64,000 nucleotides of DNA from Neofusicoccum parvum (taxonomy: Eukaryota; Ascomycota; Dothideomycetes; Botryosphaeriales; Botryosphaeriaceae). How positions within the stretch are numbered: position 1 is the stretch's first letter; the number at the start of each line of letters is the position of its first letter. Shown here in pieces: positions 1 through 12,778 of the stretch. The stretch spans positions 930,001 to 994,000 of the forward strand of contig CP087206.1 in assembly GCA_020912385.1 (NCBI GenBank), written 5' to 3'. A model generated the notes under the pieces. That model was not told where the DNA came from and searched no databases. It was given only the letters and a program-made list of their open reading frames with translations. The position numbers were made by a program, and so were the translations under genes.

Positions 1-951
1 GCCTCCAGACGCCCGTGGAGACGGAGATTGGCCGACGAGATGGGGTCTCGAGCCCGCACGCCGTCAGCATCATGCCAGTCCCGTGTGCCCGTGAATCCTC
101 GCGCGCGCCGGCCGGCCTATGACGTCGAGCGCTGCCCGTATTTATCCGCCAATCGAGCTGTGTGGGGCTCCGCGCTCGTATGACCGACGGCAAGCCCGCG
201 GAGAGACTGGGGCACCCGCGACCGGGGCCGCACGAGACTCGGCGAACAAGAGGGACTGAGCACTTGCCCGGGTTTGCCGCCTGACGGCCGAAAAACATCA
301 TTGGCCTCCGCATTTCTTGGGTTGTTTCTCAAGCTTTTCCTCGCGCTGCCGTGAGACGGACGACGCGCTTGGCGCCATCTAACCAGCAGCAGGACCGCTG
401 CCGGCATCGTAAACGGCCTGCCCTTGCCCTGCAGCTCCCGTGGTGGCCCAGCGGCTTCCCACGCGCCGGGTTCGCTCCACCCGGACGCTGCAGGATCGTC
501 GCGGCGAAACCTGCCGCATCCTGGCCCTGCACTTCTCACACCACGCACGTCAACGCTGTAGCATCTCAGAAGTCTATCCATACTTGTAATCCTCCCGAGG
601 CCCCCGCCATCGCTCAAGACCCGCCCACCTTTTCGTTTGCACGGGGGAAACCACGCGTGCCCAAAATCATCCCACACATGAGCTCGCTTATTAATGACAA
701 TGGGCCTCCCCAAGCGCTTTCCCCCTGGTACTCCGCTCCGAGTCCATCTCCAACTGCTGCAGAAAGAAAGTTGAAAACGGGGGTTGTTTCTTGAAATGGC
801 TCCAGACACCCTATGCGAATGAAGGCAGAAAAGAAGAGATCCGGCAAGAAGAACGAAGGCCAAAGGCGAGCTGCGTGCAGCCCGCCATAAATGTATTACC
901 AATGGGGCTTCCCACACGGAAATGCTGAAGTGGCAATCGCCTCTGGTGCGC
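1..951. other. Gene-free flank downstream of the protein kinase C gene
   Basis: This stretch lies 3' of the minus-strand kinase gene and presumably holds its 3' UTR. The open frames in it lack introns that join them, known domains and consistent codon bias, so I read no gene here. Confidence 0.5.
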
Positions 952-3900
952 TCACACAAAGTCGGCAGAGTACGAGAACCCGCGGAACTCCTCCTGCATC
1001 GCCTGCGAAAGCACTGGAAACCCAATCTCGTTAGCAGCCGTCCGCTCTGTGCATGCGCAGCCCATCGAATCAACTTACCAGACTGGACGGGAGTGAGCAC
1101 CGGAGTGACGCTCGTGAACTCCTGATCGAAGTTGCTCGTGTCCGTCGCGCTCGAGATGGTCGGGATAAATGGAGCAGGGATGCGCTTGTGGTACACGTCC
1201 TCCCAGTTGATGTTTCTGAAGAAGGCGTGGCTCATGATTTCCTGCGCATCGGTCGGCCCGCTGCCAAGACGAAGCTCTGGCTCCCTGGTGAGCAGCTTCT
1301 GGAGGATCGAAACCGAGTCGCGCGGCATGTGGATAGGGTACAGCGGCTCGTCGGCAAGAATGGCATCGTAAATTTCGTCTTCGTCTTCACCACGGAAAGG
1401 CGATTGCTGCAGGAGCATCTGGTAGATGAGGACACCGAATGCCCACCAGTCAACCGCCCGCCCATACTTCTTGTCGAGAAGAATCTAAAAACTGTAAGTC
1501 AACCGAATTCAACGTTCCAGAGAGTTACCTACCTCAGGTGCCATGAATTCAGGGGTACCGCAGAAAGTGCTAGTGGTAGAGCCGTACCACATGTCTTCCT
1601 TGCAGAGACCGTAATCGGCAATCTTGATGTGGCCGTCGAGAGTAAGAAGAATGTTATCCAGCTTCAAGTCACGGTAGATGACACCGTTCTCGTGGAAGTA
1701 CTTCAGCGCAAGACAGACCTCAGCAGCGTAGAACTGAGCTCGCTTGGTACCGAACTGGCCGCGCTGAATGTGAAGCATGAGATCACCACCACTCACGTAC
1801 TCCATGACGAAATACACACGAGTCTCCGTCTGGAAACAAGCGTGCAAGTTTAGCAGGAAGGGGTGGCGCTCCTTGTTGGCAATCAGGAAAACGCGCTTCT
1901 CCGACCTTGTGCTCTCAACTTCATCGTTCTCGATGATGAATTCCTTCTTCAACACCTTGATGGCGTAGAGCTGCTTGTTGTTCTTCGTCTCCGCAAGCAT
2001 GACTTTGCCAAAGTTACCCTTACCCAGGACAGCAAGGAAGTTGAAGTGGTCCAGGCCAATGCGCCTGCCGGTACCCTGGTAGTTGTGCGGGGGAAGTTCC
2101 TTCTTCTGTCCAACAGGCTGCACGGCAACGGGCGATTGCGTCTGTTGTGGCGGCGCTTGTGGCTGAGGTGGCAGCGGTTGCGTTGGCGGCGGCGCCGACG
2201 GCTGCGGGTAGCTTTGCTGTCTTGGCGGGTGTGGGCTGGCTGCTGGCTGCTGGGGAGGTTGATTGTAAGGGCCAACGGGATACCCACTGACCACCGCATA
2301 GTCGGCCGGGTTGTATGAAGATTGCTGTGGAGATTGAGACTGCGGAGACGACGGCTGCGGGTAGCCACCAGATGACCGCGAGGGAGAAGAGGGCTGGTAG
2401 TCGGTCGAGGATCTTTGGTAGTGTCCAGGACCAGGGGGGGTCTGGCCAAGTGCTATGGCCGCCGCATTTGCGGCATCTGTCGACTGCGCGCGAGGGGCAG
2501 TTTGTGGTCGCTGCTGAGTAGGTGAAGATGGGGCAGCGTTGTAAGAGGTCCTCGCTGCATTGGTAGCACCCGCCTGGTATGCCGAGTCTTTTCCGTAAGA
2601 AAGTCTCTCTGTCTGCACCTGATCCTGGCCGGAGGGGTAAGAACCATGAGGCGGAGGCCCCGGGGGCCGCTGACCCTGGCCAGTGCTGGGTCGCAATGTC
2701 CTCGAGCTCATCGACGAAATCGACGACGTTTGGCGCTTCTTCGTGTTCTTGATCTCGTACAGAATCTGGTTGGCAACCTCCATGGACATGCCACAGAAGT
2801 CGGGAACAAAGTGCACGCAGTTTGCATGGCACGTCGAGCCACATTCTACCACTCGTTAGTTGCAATAAATCCTCTGTCAAATGAACTTGCATACCTGAAC
2901 ATTTCCTGCATTGCTTCTTGCCAAAAGGTAGCACATAACCGCAGTGACAGCACCAGTTGGCGCCCATATTGGCGAAGGGTTCGAAGCGGTGAGGAATGCG
3001 GTGGTTGAGCTTGGCCTCGTCCGGATCCGTTTCTGCGTTGGATTGGGTGATGCACTTGGTGACCACCTTCTGGTAGCATTTCTTGTGGCACGTGTACTTG
3101 CAGTCGGAACATTGCATGCCAGCCGCATACTTGAGGAAATCGCCGCAGAGGGCGCACCTCATGATGTTATAGAACTGCTGCTGGACGAACTTGTGGCCGT
3201 ACTGCTCGTGGATTTCCTCCTTGCGCTGACGAATGGCGCCCTTGCGGTTGAGACCAATGTCGAACGGCCTGCGATCCTTGTTTTGCTTGGCTGTGACACT
3301 GTTAGTCTAGCGCATGATTCGTTTCCCCGTCGAGACTTACCGAAACTCATGGTAATCTGGATGCGCCCGACAGGCTCGAGAGCAAACCACGAGTCGATAT
3401 AAATCGGCCCTGTTTGTGGTTGAGGGCCGGTTCCCCCCATGGCTTGGCCAGATCCGGCGCCAGGCGCGCCAGGGCCGCTAGCAGCTTGCGCTTGCCCTGG
3501 CGGAGGCTGGAACTGCATATCAGACTGACCGGGGCCTCCTGCGCCCATCTTATCCGCGGATACCCACATAGCACTTGAGCTATTTAGCTCGGTCTCAATT
3601 CTCTTTCGTCTCATCTCCTCCGCGATGTCAGATATACGAATCCAGAGCAAGCCGATGGGGAGAGGGTGATCTCCCGCTCGGTCATATACCGTAAGCTCAA
3701 TCTCATTGGCCTTGTCAATGTCGAATTCGTGAACTTCGTCCGTCCATCTGTCGTTTCTCGTAGCTTTCGTCCGTCCCTTGAAGACATCTTCAACCTTCAT
3801 GATCACAAAAGTTTCAGGTCCTCGGCTGAAGCGACCGGTTGCAGCGTGGTCCACATCGGCCACTTGGTGGATGCGCATGGTCAAATGGCCGGTCAGCGGT

Positions 3901-4760
3901 TTTCTGGCGCTCGGCACGTTTAAACTGTCATCTGTGGGGACTGGTTTAGCACATGTCAAAATTCTAGAATTGGGAAAACTTACCGTCGGGGCCATCGCCG
4001 CCCTCAACCTCGACGTGCAGGTCCTCATAGCGTTTGAGCGCTTGCTTAAGCAGCTGGATCTTCTGGCTACTTTCGATCCGACGGGCCTCGGCATCCTGCT
4101 TGCTCTTTCTGTCGCCTTCCATCTGATACAGACGCACCATCTTCTCGATACCGTCCTTGTACTGCTTTTCTACGCTAAGCTTGAACTCTAGCTGCGACAG
4201 CATCAATTGAATGCGGGGTCCAAGATGCGGCGTATCGTACTTGATCAAATCTGCGCAATATCAGTATCAAAACATGTCAACCTCGTAGGAGCTCTGAAGC
4301 TCTTACCCAGCTTGCTGTAGTTGGGGCGCTGGCGGGGCTGGCCCGGTCCTGGGGCAGCGTACGGCGCCTTGGGAGGCATCAGGACCTGGCCGCCGCTGAG
4401 CTGGCTGTAGCCGCCCGGCGGCGGCTGGCCGTAGTTCCCGCCGTCCGCGAACTCGCTCGGCGAGTCCTTTGGCGGGGGAGGCAACGGGTTCCTTCTCTGC
4501 TCTGGCGACGGTGGGCCATTGCTGCCGGAGGAGCCCATAGAGAGATTCTCCATGTCGGTGCCAACCCTCCGCATCTGCAGTTCCCGCGCGCGGCCCTCGA
4601 GATATTCGATGTTGCGGCGGCCCTCGCGGATCTGGCCGTCGAGGCGGGACAGCACAGCGGGGTTGTTCGTTGACTGGCGCATGGCATTGGCGGCGTTGAT
4701 CAGCGCCTTCTCGCGCTCGATCTTGCCGTAGACCGACTTGATGGCGTCGTCCTCGTTCAT
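952..4760 (-). CDS. pkc1: Protein kinase C (Pkc1-type) of the cell wall integrity pathway
   Basis: Seven exons (4307-4760, 3984-4250, 3341-3931, 2895-3290, 1533-2845, 1079-1484, 952-1013, all minus) join in frame to 1162 residues, the usual length for fungal Pkc1. Order of parts: HR1 coiled coils (about 1-70 and 150-235) that bind Rho1 in this family, a C2-like region, two Cys/His C1 zinc fingers (about 455-575; the first begins near [10 protein letters not shown]), a Pro/Gln-rich linker, and an AGC kinase domain from about 829. In the kinase I see GKGNFGKV, the lysine in [17 protein letters not shown], an activation segment with DYG instead of DFG, and [11 protein letters not shown]. The last tiny exon supplies the hydrophobic motif around EEFRGFSY. 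Known role: serine/threonine kinase upstream of the MAPK cascade for wall stress. The two smallest 3' exons are easily missed by gene finders. Confidence 0.96.
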
Positions 4761-7626
4761 GGTGGCGGTTTCGACCCTGTCGTGCGGCGGGTTAACGGGC
4801 GGGACGTCACAGGCGGCGCTGGATGGGCGGCGCGTACTGTTCAGCAGTGGTATGATGACGCGGTGTGTAGCATGCGGAGCGCTGGAGGCGGCGACGCGGT
4901 GGAGGTGGCCGCGGTGGGTGCGGCGGACACTTTCTGCGGTGGCGTCGGGGCGTGCAGAGGGCGCTCTGGGCTCGTCAGGGTCTGCCTGAAGCGGTGGGCG
5001 CGGTGTTGGGGTGATGTCAGTTCGTCAACCCCAAAGCAGCCCGGGCGAGCTGAGCCACGCGGGAGCTTCGCTCGACTTTAATGCCTGATTGGCGCCCGGC
5101 CGCCCGAGCGCGCGTTGCGTGGTGGAAAAGCGGATCGGTCGCAGAGGCGCAGAGCGGGCCCCTTTGAGCGTGGATGCGTGCCTGGCGGCGGATGCGTGCG
5201 TCTGAGGGGTGGGAGCGGTGGATCGTGAAGTTGAAATCGCTGAGGGGTGCGCTTCGCTGCCAGTGGGGGCGACGCCCTCGGCTTGGCATGGAGGGCGTGG
5301 CCAGCAACACTCGATCAAAACACCACGCCCCAAGCACCCAAAGCGCTACCCGGCCCTGCCCGCACAGCCGGCGCCCCTATTTGCTGCAGCCCGCGCCCAA
5401 CGCCCTGCCGCCCGTCGTGCGCAGGCCCGTCCTGCTGCAGCCCGCAACTCGCAAGGCGCCGCTCAAATCGCGCTGTTGGGCACCGTTACGCGTGCGCCCT
5501 CCTGATCGGCTCTCAAGGCGGTGCGCGTGCAGAGGCCGGCTGCGAGAACCGCCCAGCGCCAGCGCTGCCTTGCCAGCGGCCCGCTGCAGCCTCCAGGCGC
5601 CCTCAGGCAGCCGAGTGGCGACAAACGCCGCCTGCTTCCAGATGTGCATCATCGCGCCCGCCGTGCTGAGCGTCGCCGTGTTTACCAGACCTATAGGCAT
5701 ATACTATGAGACTGTGTTGCACTCCTGAGACACGCGCCATTTGCAGGGAACGCAGGGTAGCCTCCCCGGCTGCCGTGTTTGCGAAGTTAGCTGCCGCATC
5801 CACGCCCGCTGCATCCGCCGCGCATTGGAGTTGCCGGTTGCCGTCCGCCGCCCGCCGTCCGCCGTGCTGCCAGCGGCCAGTGTCCAGCGTCCAGCGGCCA
5901 GCGGCCTGCGTCCAGCGTCCAGCGCCCGGCGCCGAGGGGCTGCTTACTCCACCGACTGATGACGATCGGCCTTCGGCGTAACGTCTGTCATCTTGTGGGC
6001 GAAGCAAACGTGTCCCGCGGCTGTGAGAGACGGGTGTGGAAGGACTCACCGGCGACAGCCGTCCCGCAAAACGTGCCGTGATCGCAACCGGCGTCATCGC
6101 CTGCCGTCCGCAGTGCTGGTGCCGACTGTCCTGCGCTAAGTCTCCTCAGCAGCCCTCAAAGACGGCTGCACCGTTCGCCGAAACCTCGCCAGCAGGGCCA
6201 GGGCGGCGGTGCTGGCAGAGAGGGGTAAGCTGCTCGAAGAGCTCCGTGGCCGGCGCGGTCGACAAGTTATGCATTCCTGCCGTCTGCGTCCTCATCCTCG
6301 GCCTGCGCCGGATGCCAAAAATACGCGCACGCGGCAACGAAAGCAAGCAGTAACACTGACTAGTGTAGTCAGGAACACGCTGCAAGGTTGCTCTCCCGCT
6401 GCCTGAGTCTCCCGGGTGCCGGAGTCTTGTGCTGGGGAGACTTAAGCACAGCACGACGTCTACTCGCGACCCACACCAATCGAGGCTGGCGCCGCCATCG
6501 CATGTGCCTAATGTTCCCCGTTCCGGGCTGGCGCTAGAGGCCGTGGCTTCCCTCCAAATTCAATTGACGGCCTTGACCCACATCCCGAGGCAGCAGCTGG
6601 TGCAGGCTGAATGCGGGCGCGGGCTTGCAGCGTCGGAAATATACACAAGCCGAGAAGTCCGGCTAGAGGGCGGGCGGGCGTCAAATCAGAACACCAGGCG
6701 AAGGACCGAAACCGTCGGGCACAGGCACATGGGGAGGTGGAGCAGCAGGCAGCGGGCGCTAGGGATGCATGTTTAGGGACCCGATCCCGAGGACGGGGGC
6801 CCAAGGCCGAACACAAGCCCTGGTGCGACTCAGGCATGGAATGCTGGCGTAGGAGCGCGTTGCACCCGCGGGAAAACACTCGAGCTGGGGCGCATGAACG
6901 GCTGCACTCGCGCTGGCGATGACAGCCGTCCGATAGCCGAGCGCGCAGCGTCAGCCAAGGCCCAGGCCGGCTGGTTCGGGTATGCCGAGCGGCGACAGGG
7001 GGCCGGAGGCACACACATATAAGCAGGCTTCAGCCGCAAGGCGGCGCGGAGCTGGAGGAGTGGAGCCAGCATGGGCGGCCGGGGAAGGGCGCGTCTCGGC
7101 CGGTGGCTCGCCTCGTATCTGGCTTGGGGCGACGAGAACGTAAGGTGATCACGGGACAGTGGCGCCTCGCGCACGGCAGGCGCAGCAGCGACCCGAAGGC
7201 GTGGAGAAGCGTCCAAAGCAGCAGTTCGGGCCGGTGCTGCGAGGCATTTGGAATTTGGCGGGCGGCGGGCCCTCTCCGGGGCGCGACGCGGCGCTAGGCG
7301 GTTAAGGTCGGTCGCCAGCAGCGCGACGCGGCCGAGAGCAGCAGCAGCGTGAGGCGGTTGACGTGCCGCTGGCGGCGGGCTGCGCGCTGCGGGCTGGCTG
7401 CGCGCTGCTGGGCCGCTGGGCTGCGGCGGCGGCGCTGTGCCGCGTGCCGGAGCCCTATCGGGAGCAGGCGTCGCAGTCGAGCGGATCAGCTCAGGCCTGA
7501 TCACCGGCGGCGGCGCCCCTCTCACGGCGGCTGCCAGAGGCGAAGCCCGCGAAGCCGAGCGGAGCAATGCGGGCGTAGGGCTCGACACGGGAACCGCGGA
7601 AGGCGGCTTCTTACGATCTGCACGGC
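4761..7626. other. GC-rich intergenic region between divergent genes
   Basis: About 2.9 kb separates the kinase start from the open frame of the Zn2Cys6 regulator. It should contain both promoters and 5' UTRs. Many long open frames occur on both strands, but they are Ala/Arg/Pro-rich products of high GC content with no domain and no shared splice structure. Short imperfect direct repeats occur around 5871-5932. Confidence 0.5.
5871..5932. repeat. Short imperfect tandem repeat (GTCCAGC/GGCCAGC type)
   Basis: Units of about 7 bases reading CCAGCGT or CCAGCGG follow each other, with small variations, for some 60 bases. No function is visible. Confidence 0.6.
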
Positions 7627-7805
7627 GTGTCGGCAAAGGCTTGCACCCGGCGCGTGGATATTACAAAAGCCTACAGCTGCGCCGAACTCTCGTCCAGGAC
7701 CCTTAACGCCCGCCAGCTCTCCGAGACCCTGTTGAGCGCGCGCCCTCCACCGACGACCTGCGCAGGACCGCCTCGCTGCTGCCCCAACCGCCCCGTCCAC
7801 CGCCC

Positions 7806-7853
7806 GCTGCCCGCTGCCGCTGCCGCTGCCGCTGCCGCTGCCGTTGCCGTTGC
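7806..7853. repeat. Hexanucleotide tandem repeat (GCTGCC)n
   Basis: At least five GCTGCC units, ending in two GTTGCC variants, lie in the open frame upstream of the Zn2Cys6 regulator. If that frame is translated, it encodes an alanine run. Confidence 0.75.
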
Positions 7854-8289
7854 CCGCCGCGCAGCCCAGCCCGCCGCGCGCCCGCAACTGCCTCCGCGGC
7901 CGCCTCTCCACAGCTCCGGTCCGGATACGTCAGCCCATTGGCCTGCGCTGCCCCAGTGCTCGACACCACGCCCCATCGCTCCGCGACCAGACCCAGCAGC
8001 AGCCGCGCGTGATCTCTCGCAGGTTGCGCCCCCCGCCGCCAAGATTAATCACTCAACGTCCATCTCGTCGCTGCTCTCGCCGGGTCCAGCAGCCAATTCC
8101 CCGAGCAGCAGGCCTACGGACAGCCCGCCCACTGCGCGTCTTCCGGCTTATCCGGCGCCGAGTCAGACTGCTCCGGCCTTGCCAGTGTTCCCGACCTCCG
8201 CCGGCCAGCAGCGCCCTCTGCCCCAGGTGCAGCCCCAGGACCAGCGCGCCGTGCCCGAGGCGGGCGCACGGCGCTCGGAGCAGCCTCGC

Positions 8290-11200
8290 ATGAGGTCCTC
8301 CATCGCCTGCGCCCGCTGCCGAAGAAGCAAGGTCAAGTGCGTGAACAATGGCGTAGGCACCACCTGCAGGGCCTGCGAGACCACCGGCCGCGAATGCACC
8401 TATCCCTCGCCCGCCGCCGGCCAGGGCGGCGGCGTCCCCGTGGCCCGCCGCGAGAGCAGTAGTCAGTCTGGGCATCCCGTGTTGGACAGAGTCCCTGCTG
8501 GTGAGGTACGTTTCATTTTCGTAGCTAGAGCGCGTCTCCTTGTTGAGTTTGGCTTTCCCTTTGTCGAGTTCGCATGTCACGCGCTGTCTCGCGGGCCGCA
8601 ACAGGGTTGCGGACGTTCCTGTTTCTCAGTAGAACAGCTCCCTCGCAATTTATACACTTTTGCTACGTTCTCGTCATGCTGTTGATGTGATTGTCCTGGA
8701 GTGCTTATACGTTGTGACAGACTCCCCGCCGCGCGCCCCGCCCCAAGAAGAGCTCCGCGTCGATACCTGGCACCTCTTCGTCGAGCAGAGACAGCCCGCA
8801 CGCCCTCGTCGATGCGCTGGACCCATCTATCCTCACTCCCAAGGTTTGGACTGAGCTGGTACGGCGTGCCCCTCCTGTCGACTGGCCGCGACACTGCTGA
8901 CCCATGACAGTTCGACATATTCCAAACACACTATTCCACCGATCTGCCGTTCTTGCATCCTCCTACCTTCTTGAAGCCTTTGCGGCAATCAACGCTGCAG
9001 ACCCCGAACACCGGCTTTAGCGACTCGACGGGCGCCCCCCTTCCGGCCCTCTCCCCGCTTCTCCTTATGGCCTTCCTGGCATTAACTTCTCGCTTCCACC
9101 CTCAACTGATTGCGTACCATTCTCCTTCAAGCTCGAAACAGAACCCTCAAGTCGCCGCCGATTATTACGCTTCCGCGTGCAGAAACCGCATCGCCGGGAT
9201 GTACGGAGGCGATCCCGGGGTCCCCGACTTACAACGTATCCAGGCCATGTTGATGCTTGGACTGCATGAGTGGGGCGCCTGTCAGGGTTCGAAGGCGTGG
9301 GTTACCGTGGGAATCGCGATTCGTGGGGCGCAACTGCTCGGTCTCCAGTTCGAAGCTGACCTGGACGACATGCCGCTGGCAAGGTCGACCGCTATGGTTG
9401 AAGAAGCACGGCACCTCGGGATCAGCCCCAGCCAGCAGGGGCTGCCGCTTAGCAGCAAGAGCGATGCTTTCATCGAGCAGGAAACGAGACGAAGGACCTT
9501 TTGGAGCTGTTTCATCCTGGACCGATACCTGAGCAGTGGGAAGTACAGGCCGCAGATGCTCAACATTCAGGACTTGCGGATCCAGTTACCTTGCAGCGAG
9601 AGAGCGTTTCTGTTTGGCGAAAAAGTCAAGACTTTGATGCTGGGTGAGGAGGCCCACGATGTGGCTGGCCGCGCTCAAATTCAACACCAGCGGAAAACCT
9701 CGGTCATGCTAGGCTCAAAGTCAGGGTCGCCGAATGGGGGCACTCCTGTTAGCAGTGATCGGTCTCCAATAACCAACACAGCGTTTGGTAGGGAAGACGA
9801 CGATGAAGGCCGCTGGGAGATCGGCTCGGACGAAGGCATCCTCAGCCGTTACATCAAAGTCCTGGATCTGTACGGGCGCATCGTGAAGTGGTCCTGCAGT
9901 GGCGGAAGAAGGTGGGTGCCCCGTTTGATTCACTCATGCGGTGTCGTTACTGATATTTCTTAGGCGAGAGCAATACCCTCCTTGGGACGATCGGTCAACC
10001 TTTAGTACTTTGCAACGACTCCACGGCCGGTTCAAAGACGGCTTGCCTCGCGACATGACGTTGACCTCGGCCAACATTAATGCGCATATTACATCAAGGA
10101 CCTCGACGCCGTTTGTGCTTATGCACATAGTGCATCTCCTGTCTGGCATGGTTCTGCACCGCGAATACATACCTTTTATCCCTCTCCGGTCGCCCAAGCC
10201 GCAGGGGCCTCTTGATCCCCCTATGTTTCCATCCGACGACTACTCGGTACCTGAAGGTTTCTGGGAACAAAGCGCCCGGGAACTATTCAGGTATGCCAGA
10301 GATGTTATCGACCTCCTCCGAATCTGTCAAGAATGGGGTGTTCTTGTTGAGACGCCGATCGTGGGCTTCGCTGCCTATACCGCCGCATTCACCGGTATGT
10401 CTCTTTCTCGCAAGGAATTCCGAAGTCCCTGGCTCGCTAACACAAATTAGGTGTATACGCCATCAACTTCCCGTGGATGGACCCGCACGGCTATATGTGT
10501 AAAGGTACGCAGTCCCGGGACCCCGTCAAATCCGAAACCGGCGACTCTCCGGGCGCAGAGGCCGCACGAAAAGCTCTCGAAATCATAAGCCAGATGCGCA
10601 GGGCACTGCACATGGCCGATGGCTGGTTCAGGACGCTCAAGCGTGTCCACGTGTACTATATCCGGATCAAGAAGGACTTCCGACGGAATGCGAAGGCGAT
10701 GGCCAGTCTTTCCCCGCCCGGCGCAGAGTCCTTGCGCAACCTCACACTCCGAGAAGGTGGCGGCGGTGGCGGGTTGGAGGAGTATAAGCTTTTGGAGAAG
10801 TCTTTGCGCGAGTTTGGCAGTATTTGGGATGAGAACGAGGATTTGGAAATGCTGGACGCAGCAGACGGTGAGGAGCGGCGCCCCGAAACCGGCTCGTCGA
10901 TACCACCAGGCGAGCCCATGGACACGTCGAGCGCACCTGATGCCATCCGGCAAGAAAGGTGGAACGCGATCAATACCGTCGCTGCGGCTGCATCCCAGCA
11001 GAACGTGGCCAATGGCAGCACCACGTACGGACCGGGTGGTATCCCGATCTCGAACCCTTCGCCCGAGCAGCCAAAGCCCCCCCAGCTACCCGGACACTCC
11101 CCGATACTCTCCCCACCCGGCTCCGCATCTGCCGCCAGCAACACCCCCTACGATCGCCCCACCGGCTTCACGCCTATTCAACACCAACAAGCGCACACTA

Positions 11201-11454
11201 GCGCTGCGGACCCGTACAGCACACATCAAGCCGGTTATACTTCCGTCTCGTCCTTTTCGGCGACATCTCAGGAGGCGTGGTTGGACAGCCTGGACACGCG
11301 CTTCGGCGGCGACGACATTGCGGCCTTTGTCGCAGGTACCAACTGGGAGGACTGGGCCGCCATGGCGCAGCCAGGCGAGCAGGGCGTCAGCGGATGGCTG
11401 AGCGCGGTGTGGATGGGCGCACCCGGGCCGCCACCCACACCCGGCAGATCCTGA
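8290..11454 (+). CDS. Zn2Cys6 transcription factor with fungal-specific (MHR) domain
   Basis: Five exons (8290-8505, 8721-8858, 8911-9911, 9964-10394, 10451-11454) give 929 residues. The Zn2Cys6 cluster is at residues 6-35: CARC, six residues, C, eight residues, C, two residues, C, six residues, C. It binds two zinc ions and DNA in this family. The middle region, from about FDIFQTHYSTDLPF (near 119) through the segment with TRRRTFWSCFILDRYLSS, is the fungal-specific transcription factor domain. The C-terminus is Pro/Gly/Ser-rich and probably an activation or low-complexity tail. The start is uncertain: the same frame is open up to an ATG at 7627 (1150 residues), but that part is Pro/Ala/Ser-rich with a hexamer repeat. 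I chose 8290 because the zinc cluster usually lies near the N-terminus. Its target genes cannot be read from the sequence. Confidence 0.9.
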
Positions 11455-12778
11455 GAGCTTTCCGCTCTTCCTTGCAAGCCCACCACCCACTCCCATCACT
11501 CGGAGCGCCGGCCCCTTGCTGCATGACAAGCTCAGGCTTACTCTTTCTGTTTTTTTTCCTGCGTCTCCGCCCAACAACACACCACACCACACCACACATC
11601 ACACTTGCAGCCCGCACCCCTGCTTTGGGGGCTGTTGTCATTTTCTCAGTCCGACGTTTCCCATTTGGAGTAAAAGGCGAGGCTCACAAAAATTTCTCAA
11701 GCATCACTTTTCTTCCACTCTGGTTGGCCGGTCATTTTAGCGGTGCATTCTTCGCCCCATCTCTCCACGTCCCTCTCGTTAATTCTCTCCGTTGGTGTTT
11801 CTCTCGGACTTGAATGTGTGTGCTGTGTGCATGTGCCTGTGCCGGTGCGCGCTCGCCTTTTTTTCGGCTTCATCTTATACATATTTTCCACCATATCCCT
11901 TCGTTTCATGATCGTCCGCTGGGCCCCATTCAACTACCACAATTTTTTCTTCGATGGTCGTGGATGGGGCTGCTGGAATAGGGAGTCCCATGTGGATGAT
12001 AAGAGGGATGCGCGTGTCGTGTGTGTGCGTGTGCGTGTAGATGTGGCTTTTGGTCTCGCGCAGGTATGCGGCGATGTCGGTGTCGATGTGTTCCTTTTTC
12101 GTCTTGCTGTTGGAAACAAAAAAAGAACAGGGATTCTGTCTACTTTCTCTCTTTTTGCCGCTTTGTCATGGAACTCTCACTTTCTTTGGTTGTCGGTGCT
12201 GTACGGAAGGGAATGTGTATTGTCTACGTGTTGTGCGACGCCGCGTGCCTGTCTGTTGCTGCGGGCGCTGCGCGTTGGAGAGAGAGAGAGACCGGTTTTT
12301 TCCCCTTTGTTTTTAGACAGGGGGGCTTCTCCTTAAGGGCCGAAGCGCATGGAAGAGAGAAGTTTTTGGTAGGGGCTGGACTGGATGGGATGGGATGGGA
12401 ATCTTGGCCTGGATAGGTACATGAAATGGGATCAATGCATTGTATGGCTTAATATTTCGTTCGATATTATGTTTCTTGCTCTCTTTTCACTCGCACGGTC
12501 CATTTTCTAGAATCCACTCGAAGACGTGCATGTAGTGGTGGTGTTTGTTCGGTTTTCAATGTACGGTTATTCTCAGCTTTCATATCCATATGGGCTGACC
12601 AGAAGAAAGAAGCAGAATGCACAAACGCATGCGGAAGCCTAACTATACGATCCGTAAAGGGTCATGCTCAAACAAAAGTTGACGCCACCCCCTCGTTGCC
12701 ATCCAATCAATAAACCACGACACTGCATTTGACAGAAACACCGACATCCAGCGGTAAGAAAGACACTACACCAACCTC
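11455..12778. other. Convergent intergenic region, no gene seen
   Basis: The 3' ends of the Zn2Cys6 gene and the unknown membrane protein gene face each other here. The stretch is rich in pyrimidine tracts and simple repeats: an ACACC-type run near 11571-11606, GTGTGC near 12018-12040 and GGGAT units near 12383-12401. No coding frame is supported. Confidence 0.5.

Noticed and set aside
6830..7636. 268-residue minus-strand frame in the GC-rich gap
   Set aside because: Ala/Pro/Arg-only composition and no stop because of GC content; no splice sites or domain.
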